From Craspedostauros australis (taxonomy: Eukaryota; Bacillariophyta; Bacillariophyceae; Mastogloiales; Achnanthaceae), in the NCBI GenBank assembly GCA_026770025.1, contig JAMXDE010000029.1, positions 310,001 to 374,000 of the forward strand: a DNA stretch of 64,000 nucleotides, in the 5' to 3' direction. The number at the start of each line of letters is the position of its first letter. Position 1 is the first letter of the stretch. The notes under the pieces were generated by a model that had not been told where the DNA came from, searched no databases, and saw nothing but the letters and a program-made list of their open reading frames with translations. The translations under genes were made by a program, and so were the position numbers. Positions 20,648 through 33,073 of this stretch are shown here, piece by piece.

Positions 20648-21661
20648 ATGCTTCTACCAAGTGGAACTTTTGCCACCGTGGGGTTCGGGTTGATTGGGTC
20701 ACGCCCAAGAGGCTTGGACACAAACAACCTTTCCAGGGAGGCACTGCGACAGTTCGCATCCGTGTTCGGAACGCATCCTGACATCGTGCACATCTTGTGG
20801 AACGAGCTCTGTCATGCGCGAGCTCTGCCACTCACGGCGAAACCGAAACATCTCCTGTGGACGTGCGCGTTTCTTCGTCTGTACGTGTCTGAGACTGCGC
20901 TGGCCACCATGTGCAAGTGTTCTGCCAAAACACTTCGGAAATGGATGTGGCTAATGATGGAAGCCGTTGAAACCGTTAAGGATCGCATTGTAAGTACTAA
21001 TAAATTCGCACACCCGAACTGCAACACAAAATTCTGTTCACTCCATTCACTCACACATGGTTCTGATTTTTCCTGGTACCGCTCCAATTGACAGATTGTC
21101 TGGAACCGTCGTTTCATTGGCGCAAGTCACGATGCAAAAGCGCTTGTCACTGTGGACGGGACTGACATGCGAATCACCGAACCCAAACCGTTTAGCCAGA
21201 AGTGGTACTCGTTCAAGTTTCGCGCTTCTGGTTTGTGTTATGAGTTGGCTGTTGCGATTTCCACTGGTGAGATCGTTTGGGCGAATGGGCCTTTCCCGTG
21301 TGGCCTGCTGAACGATCTCTCGATCTTCCGTCTGGGACTGAAACCGAAATTAGTGCAGCACGAAGTCGTCGTTGCAGATGCCGGATACCGTGGGGACCCT
21401 TGTGTGTTTCCCCCAACTTTTCGCGCGGATGGGATCATGCGGTGCCGCCACGAAACGGTCAACAGGCGAATCAAGCACTGGCAATGCATGCACCTGAAGT
21501 GGCGGCACCACGTGGACAAGCATCGCCTTGCATTCAACGCGGTTGCCATCGTGACGCAAATTGAATTGAGCAACGGCTTCCCCTCGTTTGACGTGGTTGT
21601 CGCGATGCAAGAAGCACGCGAACGTGCCATCGCCCGTGCAGATGCACAACACACACACTAA
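20648..21661 (+). CDS. Harbinger/IS5-like (DDE_Tnp_4 type) transposase
   Basis: Exons 20648-20989 and 21095-21661; the 105-bp intron has a GTAAGT donor and TTGACAG acceptor and joins in phase 0 to give 302 residues. The N-terminal part contains a helix-turn-helix (LTAKPKHLLWTCAFLRLYVS to KTLRKWMWLMMEAV). The catalytic domain shows TVDGTDMRI with the first Asp, VVADAGYRGD with the second, and RHETVNRRIK with the Glu, the arrangement of PIF/Harbinger and IS5 relatives. I chose the ATG at 20648; the frame is open further upstream without an ATG, so a leading exon may be missing. No premature stop. Terminal repeats were not found, so whether the element is still mobile is open. Confidence 0.75.
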
Positions 21662-23081
21662 TTAGCGCATCCCACCTAGTACAAACAAATAGCCAGAATT
21701 TAACAAGCATAAAATTATAATCGTAGATGTCCTCCCTTGTCTGTTGTAGTGAGTTCGTGTTTGGTGTCCTGGTTTGAAAAAAGGCAAGCACAGCATCGCG
21801 CTGACTGGTTCATCGTGTAAGTGCTATGCTTTACCGCAGGGAACACTATTTGTCAACAATGCATCTCGGACCCACTGACAGTGCAGTGTAGAGAACGGGT
21901 AAGGACGTTCGTCCCCATGCGGCGACATGCTTTCTGGATCAAAAGAGGATGGACTAGGCAACCTGACACGAACTTGTATGCAAGAGAGTCCTGCTACGAT
22001 ACAGTGAATACATCAGAGAAACACCAGGTTACCGTGGAACCCCGGTGGACGCGGAGTGGAGGTGGTTGGGCGCATGGGGCACCACCGCCACCACCGCCAC
22101 CACCGGGGACAGGAGAGACACAAACGCTGTTGCCACCACCAACTGATGCAGCGCACATGACGAACAGCACGCGAACTGATTGTGCTGCCTTGAAACAAGA
22201 ACGATGGTGGAGGAAACAAACGACTTTGCGTGGGCGGAGTGTGACAGTGGACGAACCCCGTTGATTGCACTGCAGAGTATGATGCAGTATGCCGTGTATG
22301 TTGTAGGAGCGCCGTGATGGTTCTGAACAGCAATGTGAGATGGAACCGCCCGGACAAAGGCACGAAAGTTACCTGCGCGAGCAAACGCACGAGTTGGAAA
22401 GAGGATGTCCACCTGAGGACATCCTGCTGACAAGCAAGGGGCAAGTGTGTCCCACGGCGAGAATGACAGAAAGGGGCGATGCCATGGGTCGTGGGTCTGG
22501 AAATTTGCGTGTGTTGGAGCCGACGCGACAGGGGTGGAACGAGCGCAAAGCGGACATCATTGTCATTCGCACACAGTGCAGGACATGTCGAGCACGTGCG
22601 TAAATGAGCTCGACGTCATGTCGACACGGGAAAGGCGTGCTCAAGTAGTCCCATTTGTGCATGACTTTACCGATCCCAAAACCGTGCAACATGCCTCAAG
22701 CGTGAAGAAAGCAAAAACCGACCATTATATGGCATTTACCGCGCTTCCCACGGGGCTAAGTTAGCTCCTTCGTGATTTGCTTTCCGCGTCAGCCGAGATC
22801 GTGTTCTTCGTCTTGATTTTTTCGAAGCGAATCGAATTTCGTGGAAAAAGGAACATGATTGTCGTCATCACCCACAACTGTCATCCTCTGCATCGTCATC
22901 ACAAGAGTCGCCGAATGAGCATCAGCATCATTATCCAGACCTGAATCTGCACAGATTCAGCCTCCACGACGACAACAGCAACAACAAAAGCATCCATGCT
23001 CACAATCACAATCACAATCAGAACAACAGCAACAACAACAACAACAGCAACAACAGCAACAACAACCACAGTTATCAGAAG
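21662..23081. other. Intergenic; CAA/CAG repeats before the FAS1 gene
   Basis: No recognisable gene; frames at 21821-22264 and 22369-22764 have no motif. From 22970 to 23072 the sequence is dominated by CAA/CAG triplets and probably forms the leader of the following gene. Confidence 0.5.
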
Positions 23082-23831
23082 ATGAAATTGCGATTGCATG
23101 CAAGTACCCTGGTTGCGGCGGCTCTCTTTGCAGCCGTCGCGATCTCGAGCAGCGATGCCTTCCAAGCACCCGCACACCTTCACGCAAGGCAATCGCGTGC
23201 AACTGCCTCCGCACTGATGCACAGAGCAACTGCACCATCCAGGACGATTCTTCGCCTTGCGAGCGACGACAACACGGAGGACACAGAAACGACCGCGGTC
23301 CTGAGGCTCCTGGAGAAGAAGTTCCCATCCATGCTGCAGATCATTCCGGAGGCAACGCGCAAGACGTTGAACCAGCCCGGACCTCTCACCATTTTTGCCC
23401 CCAACGAAGATGCCTTCGAGAAGCTCGGCGACAAGAAGCGTTCGCAGCTGCAGGATCCGCGCAACCTCGAGATCGTCGAAAAGATGGCGGGTTATCACAT
23501 CGTGGTGGGATCCGCCGTCACGGCCATGGAGCTCAAGACGGAGGACTGGACGCGAGGACGTCCCAAGGATGGAACGCTGCCCAACACAGTAGTCGCGGGC
23601 GTCGTCACGATGAGCGGCGAGGTTCCAGTCGGCAGGGCGAAGACGGGCGGATTTTTGGGATTTGCGGCCAAGGAGACGGGCGACATCGTCGTGGGGCCTG
23701 GCGCGTCCATTCTGCAATCCTACGTGGTCAACGATTGCATCGTGCATGAGATGGATGCCTTCGTTTCGCCGGATATCCTTTGGAGGTACTGTGATCAGCT
23801 GCAGATCAAGAATCCTCTGGGTTCGATGTAG
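23082..23831 (+). CDS. FAS1 (fasciclin) domain protein, plastid-type leader
   Basis: 249 residues, no intron. Residues 1-26 form a signal peptide that ends S-S-S-D-A before Phe27, followed by a Ser/Arg/Ala-rich stretch to about 65; this is the bipartite leader of diatom plastid proteins (ASAFAP-like motif, Phe at +1). Residues ~70-240 are one FAS1 domain: GPLTIFAPNEDAFEKL (H1 box), AGYHIVVG, and VNDCIVHEMDAFVSP (H2 box). FAS1 domains usually mediate adhesion outside the cell; plastid or plastid-envelope forms exist but their role is poorly known. It is convergent with the cupin gene at 24276. The start is the only ATG that gives the leader. Confidence 0.85.
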   Translation: MKLRLHASTLVAAALFAAVAISSSDAFQAPAHLHARQSRATASALMHRATAPSRTILRLASDDNTEDTETTAVLRLLEKKFPSMLQIIPEATRKTLNQPGPLTIFAPNEDAFEKLGDKKRSQLQDPRNLEIVEKMAGYHIVVGSAVTAMELKTEDWTRGRPKDGTLPNTVVAGVVTMSGEVPVGRAKTGGFLGFAAKETGDIVVGPGASILQSYVVNDCIVHEMDAFVSPDILWRYCDQLQIKNPLGSM

Positions 23832-24275
23832 GCAAGCAGTGTGATAGCTTGGAGTGACGGTGTGAAGCGGGGTAAAACCTCATGAACATGGAATGAGATG
23901 AAATGCGCATGGAAGACTCACTTCCCTTTGCGTACTCTGAAACAACAAGCGGTAGAATGTGATGCAGTAACCGCATCGTTCGAGATACAATGCCACTTGT
24001 GCTAATACATGCTAACGCAATTAATGATTCGCTTTATGCGGACAACCTGATTCGATGCGATTTGACTCTACTCTCATACATACAATACCGCATGCACAGG
24101 AATATATATATACCCACTGTATCATGTACATGGTGGTCTGGCCCGCCCTGTTGTTGAGCATAATCGAAGCCAACTTTAGGACTGGTAGAGTGCATAATGA
24201 TGAGAAGAATGATCTACATTACCATTGCCATCGTCGTTCCCATTAGCATACCTACTGGGGTGGTACTTCCTTCCT
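23832..24275. other. Intergenic between convergent genes
   Basis: Nothing recognised; shared 3' flank of the FAS1 and cupin genes. Confidence 0.6.
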
Positions 24276-25100
24276 TTAGGCACCGACCAACTCCCCTATG
24301 GAGAGGAAGTTGCCATCGGCATCACGTGTCATCGTCATTTTATTTGTGACGATGCCATCCACGTTGACTGGAATACCGCCGTAAATGTGCGGACAGACCC
24401 ACTCGCTGGCCTTCCATTTGTCGTCAACGGCCTGCTCGCCGACTGACATCGGATGCTCGTGACGCGTGATGATACCGTGATCGCGCAGCTTGGATTCGGA
24501 CAGCTCGAGGCAGATCCAATCGCCGGGGCGCTTGGTGTAGAAGTGGTTGGCGGTCTTCAGAAGGCGTTCCTTCACGTTGGTGGCATGCGTGAATCCTCCA
24601 TCCTCCATGAAGGTGGGTGGGAAGTAGGCCTTGCCCGAGGCAACCGCGGCGTCCCACAGGGTCTTTTGGCACATGTGGTACAGCACGTCGCCCTTCTTGC
24701 CATCCTGCGCCTTCTCCGCGACCGCGCTGTCCTCCTCGCCAATTTCACCTTCGCGATGGCATCGTTCCGGCGTGAAGGCTGGGATGCAAACCGGGATGTA
24801 CTCCGTTCCCGGTTCCGTGAAGAAGGGACGGAAACGAACGCCCTTCTCGATGTAGATGGTCTGGCCGGCCCTGGCTTTGACGACCTCGCCGTCGCCGTGA
24901 TGGATCTCGACGGCGCCCTTGATCACCAGCAGGTACTCCTCGTACTGCATCGTCAGCCAAGGCTCGCTCGTTGGCTCGGCGGCCTTGACGACGGCGATGG
25001 AGACAGCATCGGTGGAGCTCCCGGCTTGTCCGACGTACTCGTCGATGGAGAATCCGCCGACTTCCACCACTCGCACAACGTTTCCGATCAGCTTTGGCAT
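24276..25100 (-). CDS. Cupin plus DUF952 fusion protein
   Basis: 274 residues from the ATG at 25100 (MPKLIGNVV); an upstream in-frame ATG at 25241 would add 47 residues of low complexity and is less likely. Residues ~45-125 form a cupin: WLTMQYEEYLLVIKGAVEIH, then GEVVKARAGQTIYIEKG. Histidine is sparse in the expected metal positions, so metal binding is uncertain. Residues ~145-265 match the DUF952 pattern: LYHMCQKTLWDAAVASGKAY, GFTHATNVKERLLKTANHFY, CLELSESKL, and PHIYGGIPVNVDGIV. DUF952 proteins have a small ADP-ribosyltransferase-like fold with no established activity. The cupin is of the kind that follows small-molecule ammonia-lyase or sugar enzymes. The fusion suggests a cytosolic small-molecule enzyme, substrate unknown. 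Confidence 0.8.
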   Translation of the reverse strand: MPKLIGNVVRVVEVGGFSIDEYVGQAGSSTDAVSIAVVKAAEPTSEPWLTMQYEEYLLVIKGAVEIHHGDGEVVKARAGQTIYIEKGVRFRPFFTEPGTEYIPVCIPAFTPERCHREGEIGEEDSAVAEKAQDGKKGDVLYHMCQKTLWDAAVASGKAYFPPTFMEDGGFTHATNVKERLLKTANHFYTKRPGDWICLELSESKLRDHGIITRHEHPMSVGEQAVDDKWKASEWVCPHIYGGIPVNVDGIVTNKMTMTRDADGNFLSIGELVGA

Positions 25101-26241
25101 CGTGACAGTCTTCTTGAGCTCGATTAAAGTAGAGTATGTGATTATCCTTGCTCTCTTTGGAGATTTGCTTGTGTTTTGTGTGCGTCTGTGCGGAAGGCGG
25201 AGTGATGTGATGCTGCTGATACATCTGCTTACTATTGCCATGGAGCAGCTCGTGCCGGTTGGTGTTGCGATTCGTCACATGGTGACGCTGACGATGATGT
25301 GGTTTGCGGTGTTGGTGTTCTCTTGTCTGCCGCTGAAAGAACCCATCAGAAATTGTGACCGAACACAATGACGACTGTATCAAGTCCACAGTGAGACACG
25401 AATGTACGTGACCTGACTGAATCACAACATGAAGAACATCCAATCGCGAATGGGTGCTGATGTGGCCAAAATCCTTCACGCATGTGGCTATTTTTCTGAA
25501 TGACGACAGGTTGAGTACCGGTTTTGTCTTCGCATTCGTTCATTGAGAACCCCATGTTTAACGAAATCGATATGATGTCATTCGAGATGGGAACGAGAAA
25601 TGGTGATCTGGCCAGAGTTGTGACGCACATGACGATAAACTCTATTTCGCTACGTCCGAAGGATAATTCTTTGCTTGCTGTCGTGGCCAAAATGAGGGTA
25701 TGTCATCTGCCTCAGTTCTCATTTTGCTGACGTGAACGCCATTTGGTGCGTTTTTGTCTTGTCGGCGACACGACCGCAACTTCCTACAACCACCAATCCG
25801 TCAACAACCGACAACACAGATGGAGACACCCATCCAGCCGTCAACCTCGACCTTTCGGCATCTGCAACACCTATTATGCACGAGTACTTGTACATCGATG
25901 GAGACACCCACCGACCGTCTGAATGGTCATTTGGTCGTCCTCGCTGATCGGTGGATGCTTCAACTTCTCACAAAAACACAAAGTAAGCAATCAGCGAAGC
26001 CACACAGCAACACAGCAACAAAGCAACAACATCCACAGAACAAGAACAAGAGCAAGAGCAAGAGCAAGAACATCTCGGTACGCCAGGCACAGATCAACAA
26101 CGCAAAGAGAGCACGGTTGAGAGAGGTCAACTGATATACTGTACTGTAGACGCAAGACGCAAGACGCAAGGCACAGCGACGACGCTATCAGAAAACCGAC
26201 AATTGCCCACGGTTGTCATCATCAATCGACCAGCGGACACC
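25101..26241. other. Intergenic, divergent promoters
   Basis: Lies between the divergent cupin and PAS genes. Contains AG/AAC-rich low complexity at 26030-26080 and a tandem ACGCAAG run (four units) at 26149-26170. No gene seen. Confidence 0.5.
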
Positions 26242-27704
26242 ATGGTATCACCAATCAGCGCACGCCTGCTGACAGGCGACTACAGCAGCAGCAATAGCAA
26301 CAGCAGCAACGGAAGTTTCAGAAGCAAACGACCGTCGTCCTCGATGCGGAGGAAGTCGCGCAAGAATGACAGCGTCAGCGGCTATTCTGCGGATAAGGAA
26401 GAGTCTTCGAATTCGACCCTGACGCCGCCGATGGTGTCGATCGATCTGTACGCAGGCAGCAAACGAAGCAACATGAGCAACATGCATTCCTGTCCCAAAC
26501 GACGCAAGAACTGCGAGCGTCAGTTTGCTGCTTCCAGCGTCCGAGCGGATCTGGCACGTGCGGGCATGATGTATCCGGAGCTCCCAACGGAGAAGACGTT
26601 CACGACAAGGGTCGGCGGGCATTCCATCAATTTGGACGGCGTCCGTCTGGTCCGGTCAAAAGACTTCGATCCGCTGCAGCCCACGTGCAATTTCCCATGT
26701 GAGCAGACCATGTCGTACTATCAGGATCTCATCAACCAGACTCTGAAGACGTACACTGCCTTCATGTCGCGAGAAAAGGAGATGATGCAGGCGCAAGACT
26801 CCGACAGCGGCAGCACATACTCGATGAGCGACACAGAGACCGATTCCGTGACGAGCAGCCCCCGAAGCAGCACGCCCGTCTTCGTTCTGCCTCTGCGGTT
26901 GGACGACGTAACGAAGGAACGCAGCACAGATTCCAGTTCAAAACGATCAACGCTGGACACTTGTCACGTCATTTCTTCTCATGCATCCGCAATCACAATG
27001 ACCGACATGCTGCAACTATCGAGAACACCAAGGTACGACGAACAATGCGAACAAGGGATGGAGATGAGGTTGCTGGTGTGTGAAACGAGCTGTCTTGAAA
27101 GGAGAAATCGATGCCGAGCGTTGCCTATGCTTCCATTGGTTGCCAAAAGACAAAAGCGGACCCATCCTCCTTACGTTGTGACATGTATCTGACGCTATCT
27201 CTCTCTCTCTCTCTTTCCCCTTGTCTATTGCTGACTGTCCTTGCCATACCACGCCATGTCGCATCATATCGCACTACATTACACTACACGACGAACAGGC
27301 TCATCGTGACATCGCTCGAACCACACACGATCATGTACGCCAACGCACCATTCTTCCGACTCACGGGACTTCCGAACCAAGACGTCGTGGGATCATCATT
27401 CTCAAAGATCTTGCAAAGTGCGAACGGCGGCAAGTCCACACCTCTGAGTGAGTGCCTCTGCTCATCCGGCGCCTACCACCACCGGACGTTGAAGATCCCA
27501 ATCAGTGATTCGGAGACCAGCGATTACAAATTGAAGGTCTCGCCGATCGTGAAGGAGCTGGGTGCATCGACGGAAGTGGCCAATGTGTCATGCTTCGCCA
27601 TTGAGATTCTGGATGACGAGAATGATTCCACCAACAGCAGTCTGGAGAGTTCCGTTTCCAACGCACCGAGAGATACGCAACGGAGGGTAGAAATCGTCGG
27701 GTGA
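26242..27704 (+). CDS. PAS domain protein
   Basis: Exons 26242-27032 and 27299-27704 (266-bp intron, AAG|GTACGA donor, ACGAACAG acceptor, joining AG|G for Arg); 398 residues. The first ~260 residues are Ser/Arg-rich and disordered with basic patches (SMRRKSRKN, CPKRRKNCER). After the intron comes a PAS core: LIVTSLEPHTIMYANAPFFR, then LTGLPNQDVVGSSFSKILQ, and later strands including HRTLKIPISDSE and YKLKVSPIV. There is no LOV-type NCRFLQ cysteine motif (the matching place reads SFSKILQSAN), so flavin photochemistry is not expected. No output domain is present, so it is probably a regulatory partner, perhaps nuclear. The intron contains a (CT)n run at 27198-27215 that may serve as pyrimidine tract. 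Confidence 0.75.
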
Positions 27705-29383
27705 TGAGCGGCACTCAGTGCATACATGTACATGTACGCGTACAGTATGGGGGGTACGGTATGGTACAGTGATGTAAATGAGGCGCTCCGCGGCGATACT
27801 CAGGACGGATGGAAGGCGCAGCACATAAATAGCGCACGACCACATAGCAAGAGTGTTACTCTACTCCTTCCCACGATTATTATTGTATCGGACAGTCCTC
27901 CACCTGGCTCCTGGTTTGGGCATAGCACAAATAGACACTCCAACAGGAGCAGGCACGGGACAACTGTAAATGTAGTCTCTCTGTCGGGAGCATTTGACTT
28001 CGTCCAAACCAACAAATGGATGACACTCGCACGCCCCAGGATGATTGGACGTGGATCGTATTGCTGTTGACGTTCGAATCATGTTGTGTGTGCGTCAAGT
28101 TGTATAGTCATTGAGCTGAGTGAGCTGAGTGAGTGAGTGCGTGAATGCGAGGCCAACTAGACAAACGAGAACAAGGGCAGCTGCATTTGCGCTGCCGAGA
28201 GAAGAGAGATAGTCGGTGCGATGGATCGGGAGGGTTCAGTGTACACGGTCGCTGCGGCCGCGCGGAACGGAACAAGTCCACGCACAATCTGTAAAATTAA
28301 TGGTTTATAAACGTGTTTTGTTTTCTGTTGGGTATTCTTGTTCAGAGGCAGAACGCAAGTCGATGAGGTCCATACCGATGACTGCGTGTTGCTGATTGCA
28401 AACTTAAAGCTCAAACTGTGCGCGCTGAAAGGCATGTCACGAATATTTGTCACCCATTGTGGGCATCCAAGCAAACAGCTTTTTTGCTCTTTTTCCACCA
28501 CAACGGATCACGGATTTCTCTCCTCCGTCGCGCTTGGGGCAATCACAAAGAGACAGCAGGGCTACGATCTATTCTATTATTATATTATAGAATAGAATAG
28601 AATAATATAATATCTGTTTGCAGCTACTCCACGAGTATGATGCAGACTCTTCCTTTTATACTCGGACTTCGGGAGTGTGCTCACATCCACCTAACGAGCC
28701 CAGGGTGGGCAGATTAGCACTCTTCGGACATGCCAATGCACCAACACTCTTTGTTGCGGCTTGGCATTCAATAGTCGTCGGTCGCAACAGTCGCACAAGA
28801 GCAGACGTGGATCGTATTCACAACAACGACCAATGCTGCCCAACGCGCAAGCAGAGGCAGAGATGTACGAGCATTGGTAGAGAGACGGCCAAGAGGCACT
28901 TCGACCAACCTTGCCGCCTCCCTCTTTTTCTGGTCATCCGACTTGTGCATCCCTGAGATGTCAGAGAAGCAGAAACAGAGTCGCGTCATCGGCGCGGACG
29001 GCCTCCAGAGTGAGAAGGATTCTGTGTCCTACCTGTGACAGAAGCGATTGCCGCACCGTCCAAAGCACCATCATCCCTTTCTCTTCCCATGACCACAGCG
29101 GGCACAACACAGCACAACACAGCATGATGTTCGTTGGGATCCAATTCCTTTGGTCCTCATTCTGATGTGCGTGATGTATTCATGCCATCCAAACAACGTC
29201 GAGTTGGAGCAGGCGACTCGTTCTTGCATGCGCAAGCTGTGCCACACCAGTCTCAGAAAGGACCACCGAAGATTCTCCATCAGCATGCCGGCATTGCAGA
29301 ACAAAGCAAAGCGACTTCTCGCGATGAACGACATCATCGATGTCCTCCAAACAACAAGCGCTCACAAAATATGATAGGCACAA
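27705..29383. other. Intergenic
   Basis: No gene recognised. A near-palindromic AT-rich stretch of ATTATATTATAGAATAGAAT type lies at 28571-28612. GAGCTGAGT repeats occur at 28113-28140. Confidence 0.5.
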
Positions 29384-32300
29384 ATGTCAAAGTTACCATC
29401 TCACATGGCTCCGACACCCAGCGCACTCATAGCGACACATCACCAAGGTGCCATCATGAACAAAGGAACATCTGCCAACTTCCATCCAAGGCGGGATAGC
29501 GAAAGCTTGGACTTCGCCGATGCGGTGCCCAGATCTGAAGCCACAGGCAGCGTCGACGGCAGCGGCACCCAAGCAGATGAAGACCGATTCCACATCGCAT
29601 ACCAAGAAAACAGGGCGGTGGTGTTGGGACGTGTAGTCTTCTTCGTGGCGTTGCTGCTGGCCGCCTCAGGAGCCGCGTACCTCACCTATTACTTCGCGAC
29701 ACAGGCGGAAGAGCATGTATTCGAACATGACGTAAGTCAGAGCTTGTGACGATGCGGGAGCACTGCATCAACCTTGTTGTCATGGTTCTCACGACGATGA
29801 TCTATCGACCTTTCCTGCTCTGCCATCACATTCTAACCATACTCCAATCCCTCTCTCCCTCCCCCCACAACCTCCTGCGAACAGTTCGAATCTTTCGCAT
29901 CAGAGATCATCAATCTGGTTGGAAGAAAAGCGGATGTCGCCATGGGGGTCTACACTGGACTCTCCAAGCAGATCACAGCATACGTGCTCAGCAGTGGTAG
30001 CGACTGGTCCGCCATGACCGTGCCACACCTCACTCGATTCGGACTTCAAACCCAAGTCACGGCTGGCACGATCGCCACAGGTTTCGCCCCCATCCTACGA
30101 ACGGCGGAGGAACGCGAAAGATTCGAGGCCTACAGCGCTGCCAATGCAGAGCAGGACATCACAGAGATGCTGGCGGAGCTTGGTGTCCCCGCGGCCGAGT
30201 ACGCCACGCTCACACCGCACATCTATGCACTCGAACAGAACTCCGATATCGGTGCATTGCCTCCGCCGGACGGATGGCCAAGCACCAAAGAGCCCCCGCC
30301 GTGGCTTCCACTTGTTGCCGGAAGTCCACCTATCCCCGACATGCTCCTTGGCGTAAATGGCAACCTTGCATCCCTCCCGCAGTTTGCTGATGCCGTACAA
30401 ACTCTTGACAGGGGCAGGCAACCCTTCTTCTCGGACATGTACAATATCAGCCTAATCGCCAATGGCGTACTCCAAACCACAGAGCCAGGATCCAACTTCG
30501 TTGTCCCGGCCATGTCGAACTTCACAAGCACTGCGACTGTGGCTGGCGTTGTCATGGCAACCAACCTGTGGAGCGCCTTCCTCTCCGGCGTGCTCGGAGA
30601 GGGTGTTGGGGATATCAGCATTGTGGTTTCCACAAGCTGCGGGGCCAGCTTCACCTACCTCATGCAAGGACCGCGCACCACTTACGTTGGGCTGGGTGAT
30701 ATTCACGAGCCCAAGCACCAGCACCTCAAGAAGTCTGCCATCATCAAAGCGTCTCAACCATACGAGAATGATGCCCATTTGTGCACATATTCCCTCACCA
30801 TCTACCCAACGGATGACATGCACGCGACGTACACGACGTCCACGCCGGCTGTGTTCACGACGATCGTCGTCCTTGTCTTCGCAATGACATCGTTGGTGTT
30901 CGTTGGGTACGACAGGCTGGTTCAAAGGAGGCAGGCCAAGGTCATGACCTCAGCTGCGAAAACCGATGCCATCGTGTCTGAACTCTTTCCATCCGAGTTC
31001 CGTGATCGGCTGTTCCACAATCGAAAGAGAGTGAGAGACGATGGTCAACTCGGTGGCACGCCGCAGGAAGGTGTACTCATGGGAAGTAAGGTGACGCATG
31101 GGACTGATACCGTCGGATCACCTGTGGCCGATCTGTTCCCCCACACGACAGTCATGTTTGCCGACATTCAAGGATTCACGGCATGGAGCTCGATGCGTGA
31201 GCCAACGCACGTATTCGCGCTGCTGGAAGGTGTGTATAGCTCGTTCGATCGCATCGCGAAACGGCGCAAGATCTTCAAGGTCGAAACCGTGGGTGATTGC
31301 TACGTAGCAGTGGCAGGTCTTCCAACACCCCGCCCGGACCACGCGGTGGTCATGTCGCGGTTCGCCAGAGAGTGCGTCGTCGGTATGCGACGTGTCGTTC
31401 ACAGGCTGGAGGTGACACTGGGTCCTGGAACCGGCAAGCTCGGGATGCGATTTGGTTTGCACAGCGGGCCGACGACGGCAGGCGTCCTCCGGGGTGAGAA
31501 GGCACGATTCCAGTTGTTCGGCGACACGGTCAACACTGCTGCCAGGATCGAATCGACGGGTCTACCCAATCGCATCCAGCTGTCGCAACAGACGGCCAAT
31601 CAGCTGATGGACAGAGACAAGGGGCACTGGGTGCAGCCACGAGAAGATGTCGTCTTTGCGAAGGGCAAGGGCGAGCTTCAAACCTATTGGCTGTGCGACA
31701 ACGATGGCGTGTTGATCGATGGATGCTCCTTCGCATATCAACACAGTGAGGACACTTCCGTTGCATCCACGAACGCAAGCCAATCGCAGTTGCGTCAGTT
31801 GGGCATCAAGGACCGGCACATCCAGCGCCTCGTGGATTGGAACATTAGCTTCCTCATGAAGCTGCTGAAGCAAGTCATGGCCAGCCGAAGCTCTCAGTCG
31901 ACCGGCAGCGTCCATGCTGCTAACGGCAAGACTGAATCTCGATTGGATGAATTGGAGAACACGATCGGACGCTCGGACACTGTGCTTGAGGAGGTGGTGC
32001 CTGTCGTGGAATTGCCAGATTTTGCACTGTGGCACAACTACGACCGTGCGCACACTTCATCTGCGGACTTTCCACCCGGAGTCGAGCAGCAGATGAAGGA
32101 CTTCGTCACCCTGGTTGCCACATCGTACCGAGGCAACCCGTTCCACAACTTCGAGCACGCCAGTCACGTCGCCATGTCGGTGCACAAGCTGCTGTCCCGT
32201 ATCGTTGCGCCGAAGCGGCCGGACATCATTCACGAGATGGGTGGTACGAATCACAACCGGAGCTCGAAGCGAGGTGCAGAAGAGCTGCACGATCACACCT

Positions 32301-33073
32301 ACGGCATCACTTCGGACCCGTTGACTCAGTTCGCTGTCGTCCTCTCGGCTCTCATCCACGATGTTGACCACAGAGGTGTATCCAACGCGCAGCTCATCGT
32401 CGAAGATGCGGAGCTTGGGGACATGTACAAGAACAAGAGCGTCGCCGAGCAAAACTCCGTGGATATCGCCTGGGGAATGCTGATGGCCAATCGCTTCAAG
32501 GCTTTGCGACGATGCATCTACACCAACGAAGACGAAATGAAGAGATTCCGGCAGATCATCGTCAATTCCGTCCTCGCCACCGACATCTTCGACAAGGAGC
32601 TGGGCAAGCTGCGCAAGGATCGGTGGAATCTGGCATTTGCGGAGAGCTGCTGCCCTGAGGTTAGCAGCGCTGACAGGACGGAGGCCGCACATTCCGTTGA
32701 TAGGAACCGCAAGGCGACGATCGTCATCGAGCACATCATCCAGGCATCCGATGTGGCACACACCATGCAGCACTGGCATGTCTATCAGACATGGAACGAA
32801 CGGTTGTTCCGCGAGATGCATGAGGCCTACAAGCAAGGGCGAGCGGCGAAGCATCCTGCTGAAGGCTGGTACAAAGGCGAGCTGTGGTTCTTCGACAACT
32901 ACGTGATTCCACTGGCTGGCAAGCTTGAGAGCTGCGGAGTGTTTGGCGTGTCCAGTGACGAGTGCTTGGACTACGCCATGGCCAATCGCGAGGAGTGGGC
33001 ACGAAAGGGCGAGAGCATCGTTGCTCAATTCGTCGAAAAGCTTGGCACGAGTGTGGAGGATGCAACACCATGA
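29384..33073 (+). CDS. Receptor-type nucleotide cyclase fused to phosphodiesterase
   Basis: Exons 29384-29731 and 29885-33073 (153-bp intron, GTAAGT donor, CGAACAG acceptor, phase 0); 1,178 residues. A transmembrane helix lies near residues 80-105 (VVFFVALLLAASGAAYLTYY), a ~310-residue presumably extracellular domain follows, and a second helix near 435-455 (FTTIVVLVFAMTSLVFVGY). The class III cyclase domain (~530-715) has MFADIQGFT, KVETVGDCYVAVAG and LFGDTVNTAARIES: both metal-binding Asp and the transition-state Asn/Arg are present. The purine-selecting pair reads Glu (KVETVGD) and Gln (FQLFGD). The C-terminal phosphodiesterase (~815-1165) has HNFEHASHV (His870) and HDVDH (His941), then DVAHTMQHWHVYQTW, the metal-binding HD signature of animal-type PDEs. 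Synthesis and breakdown of the same messenger in one receptor is a known protist/stramenopile architecture. The ligand is unknown. Confidence 0.9.

Noticed and set aside
22369-22764. Overlapping ~105-codon ORFs on both strands
   Set aside because: No motif or splice support; likely chance frames in GC-rich sequence.
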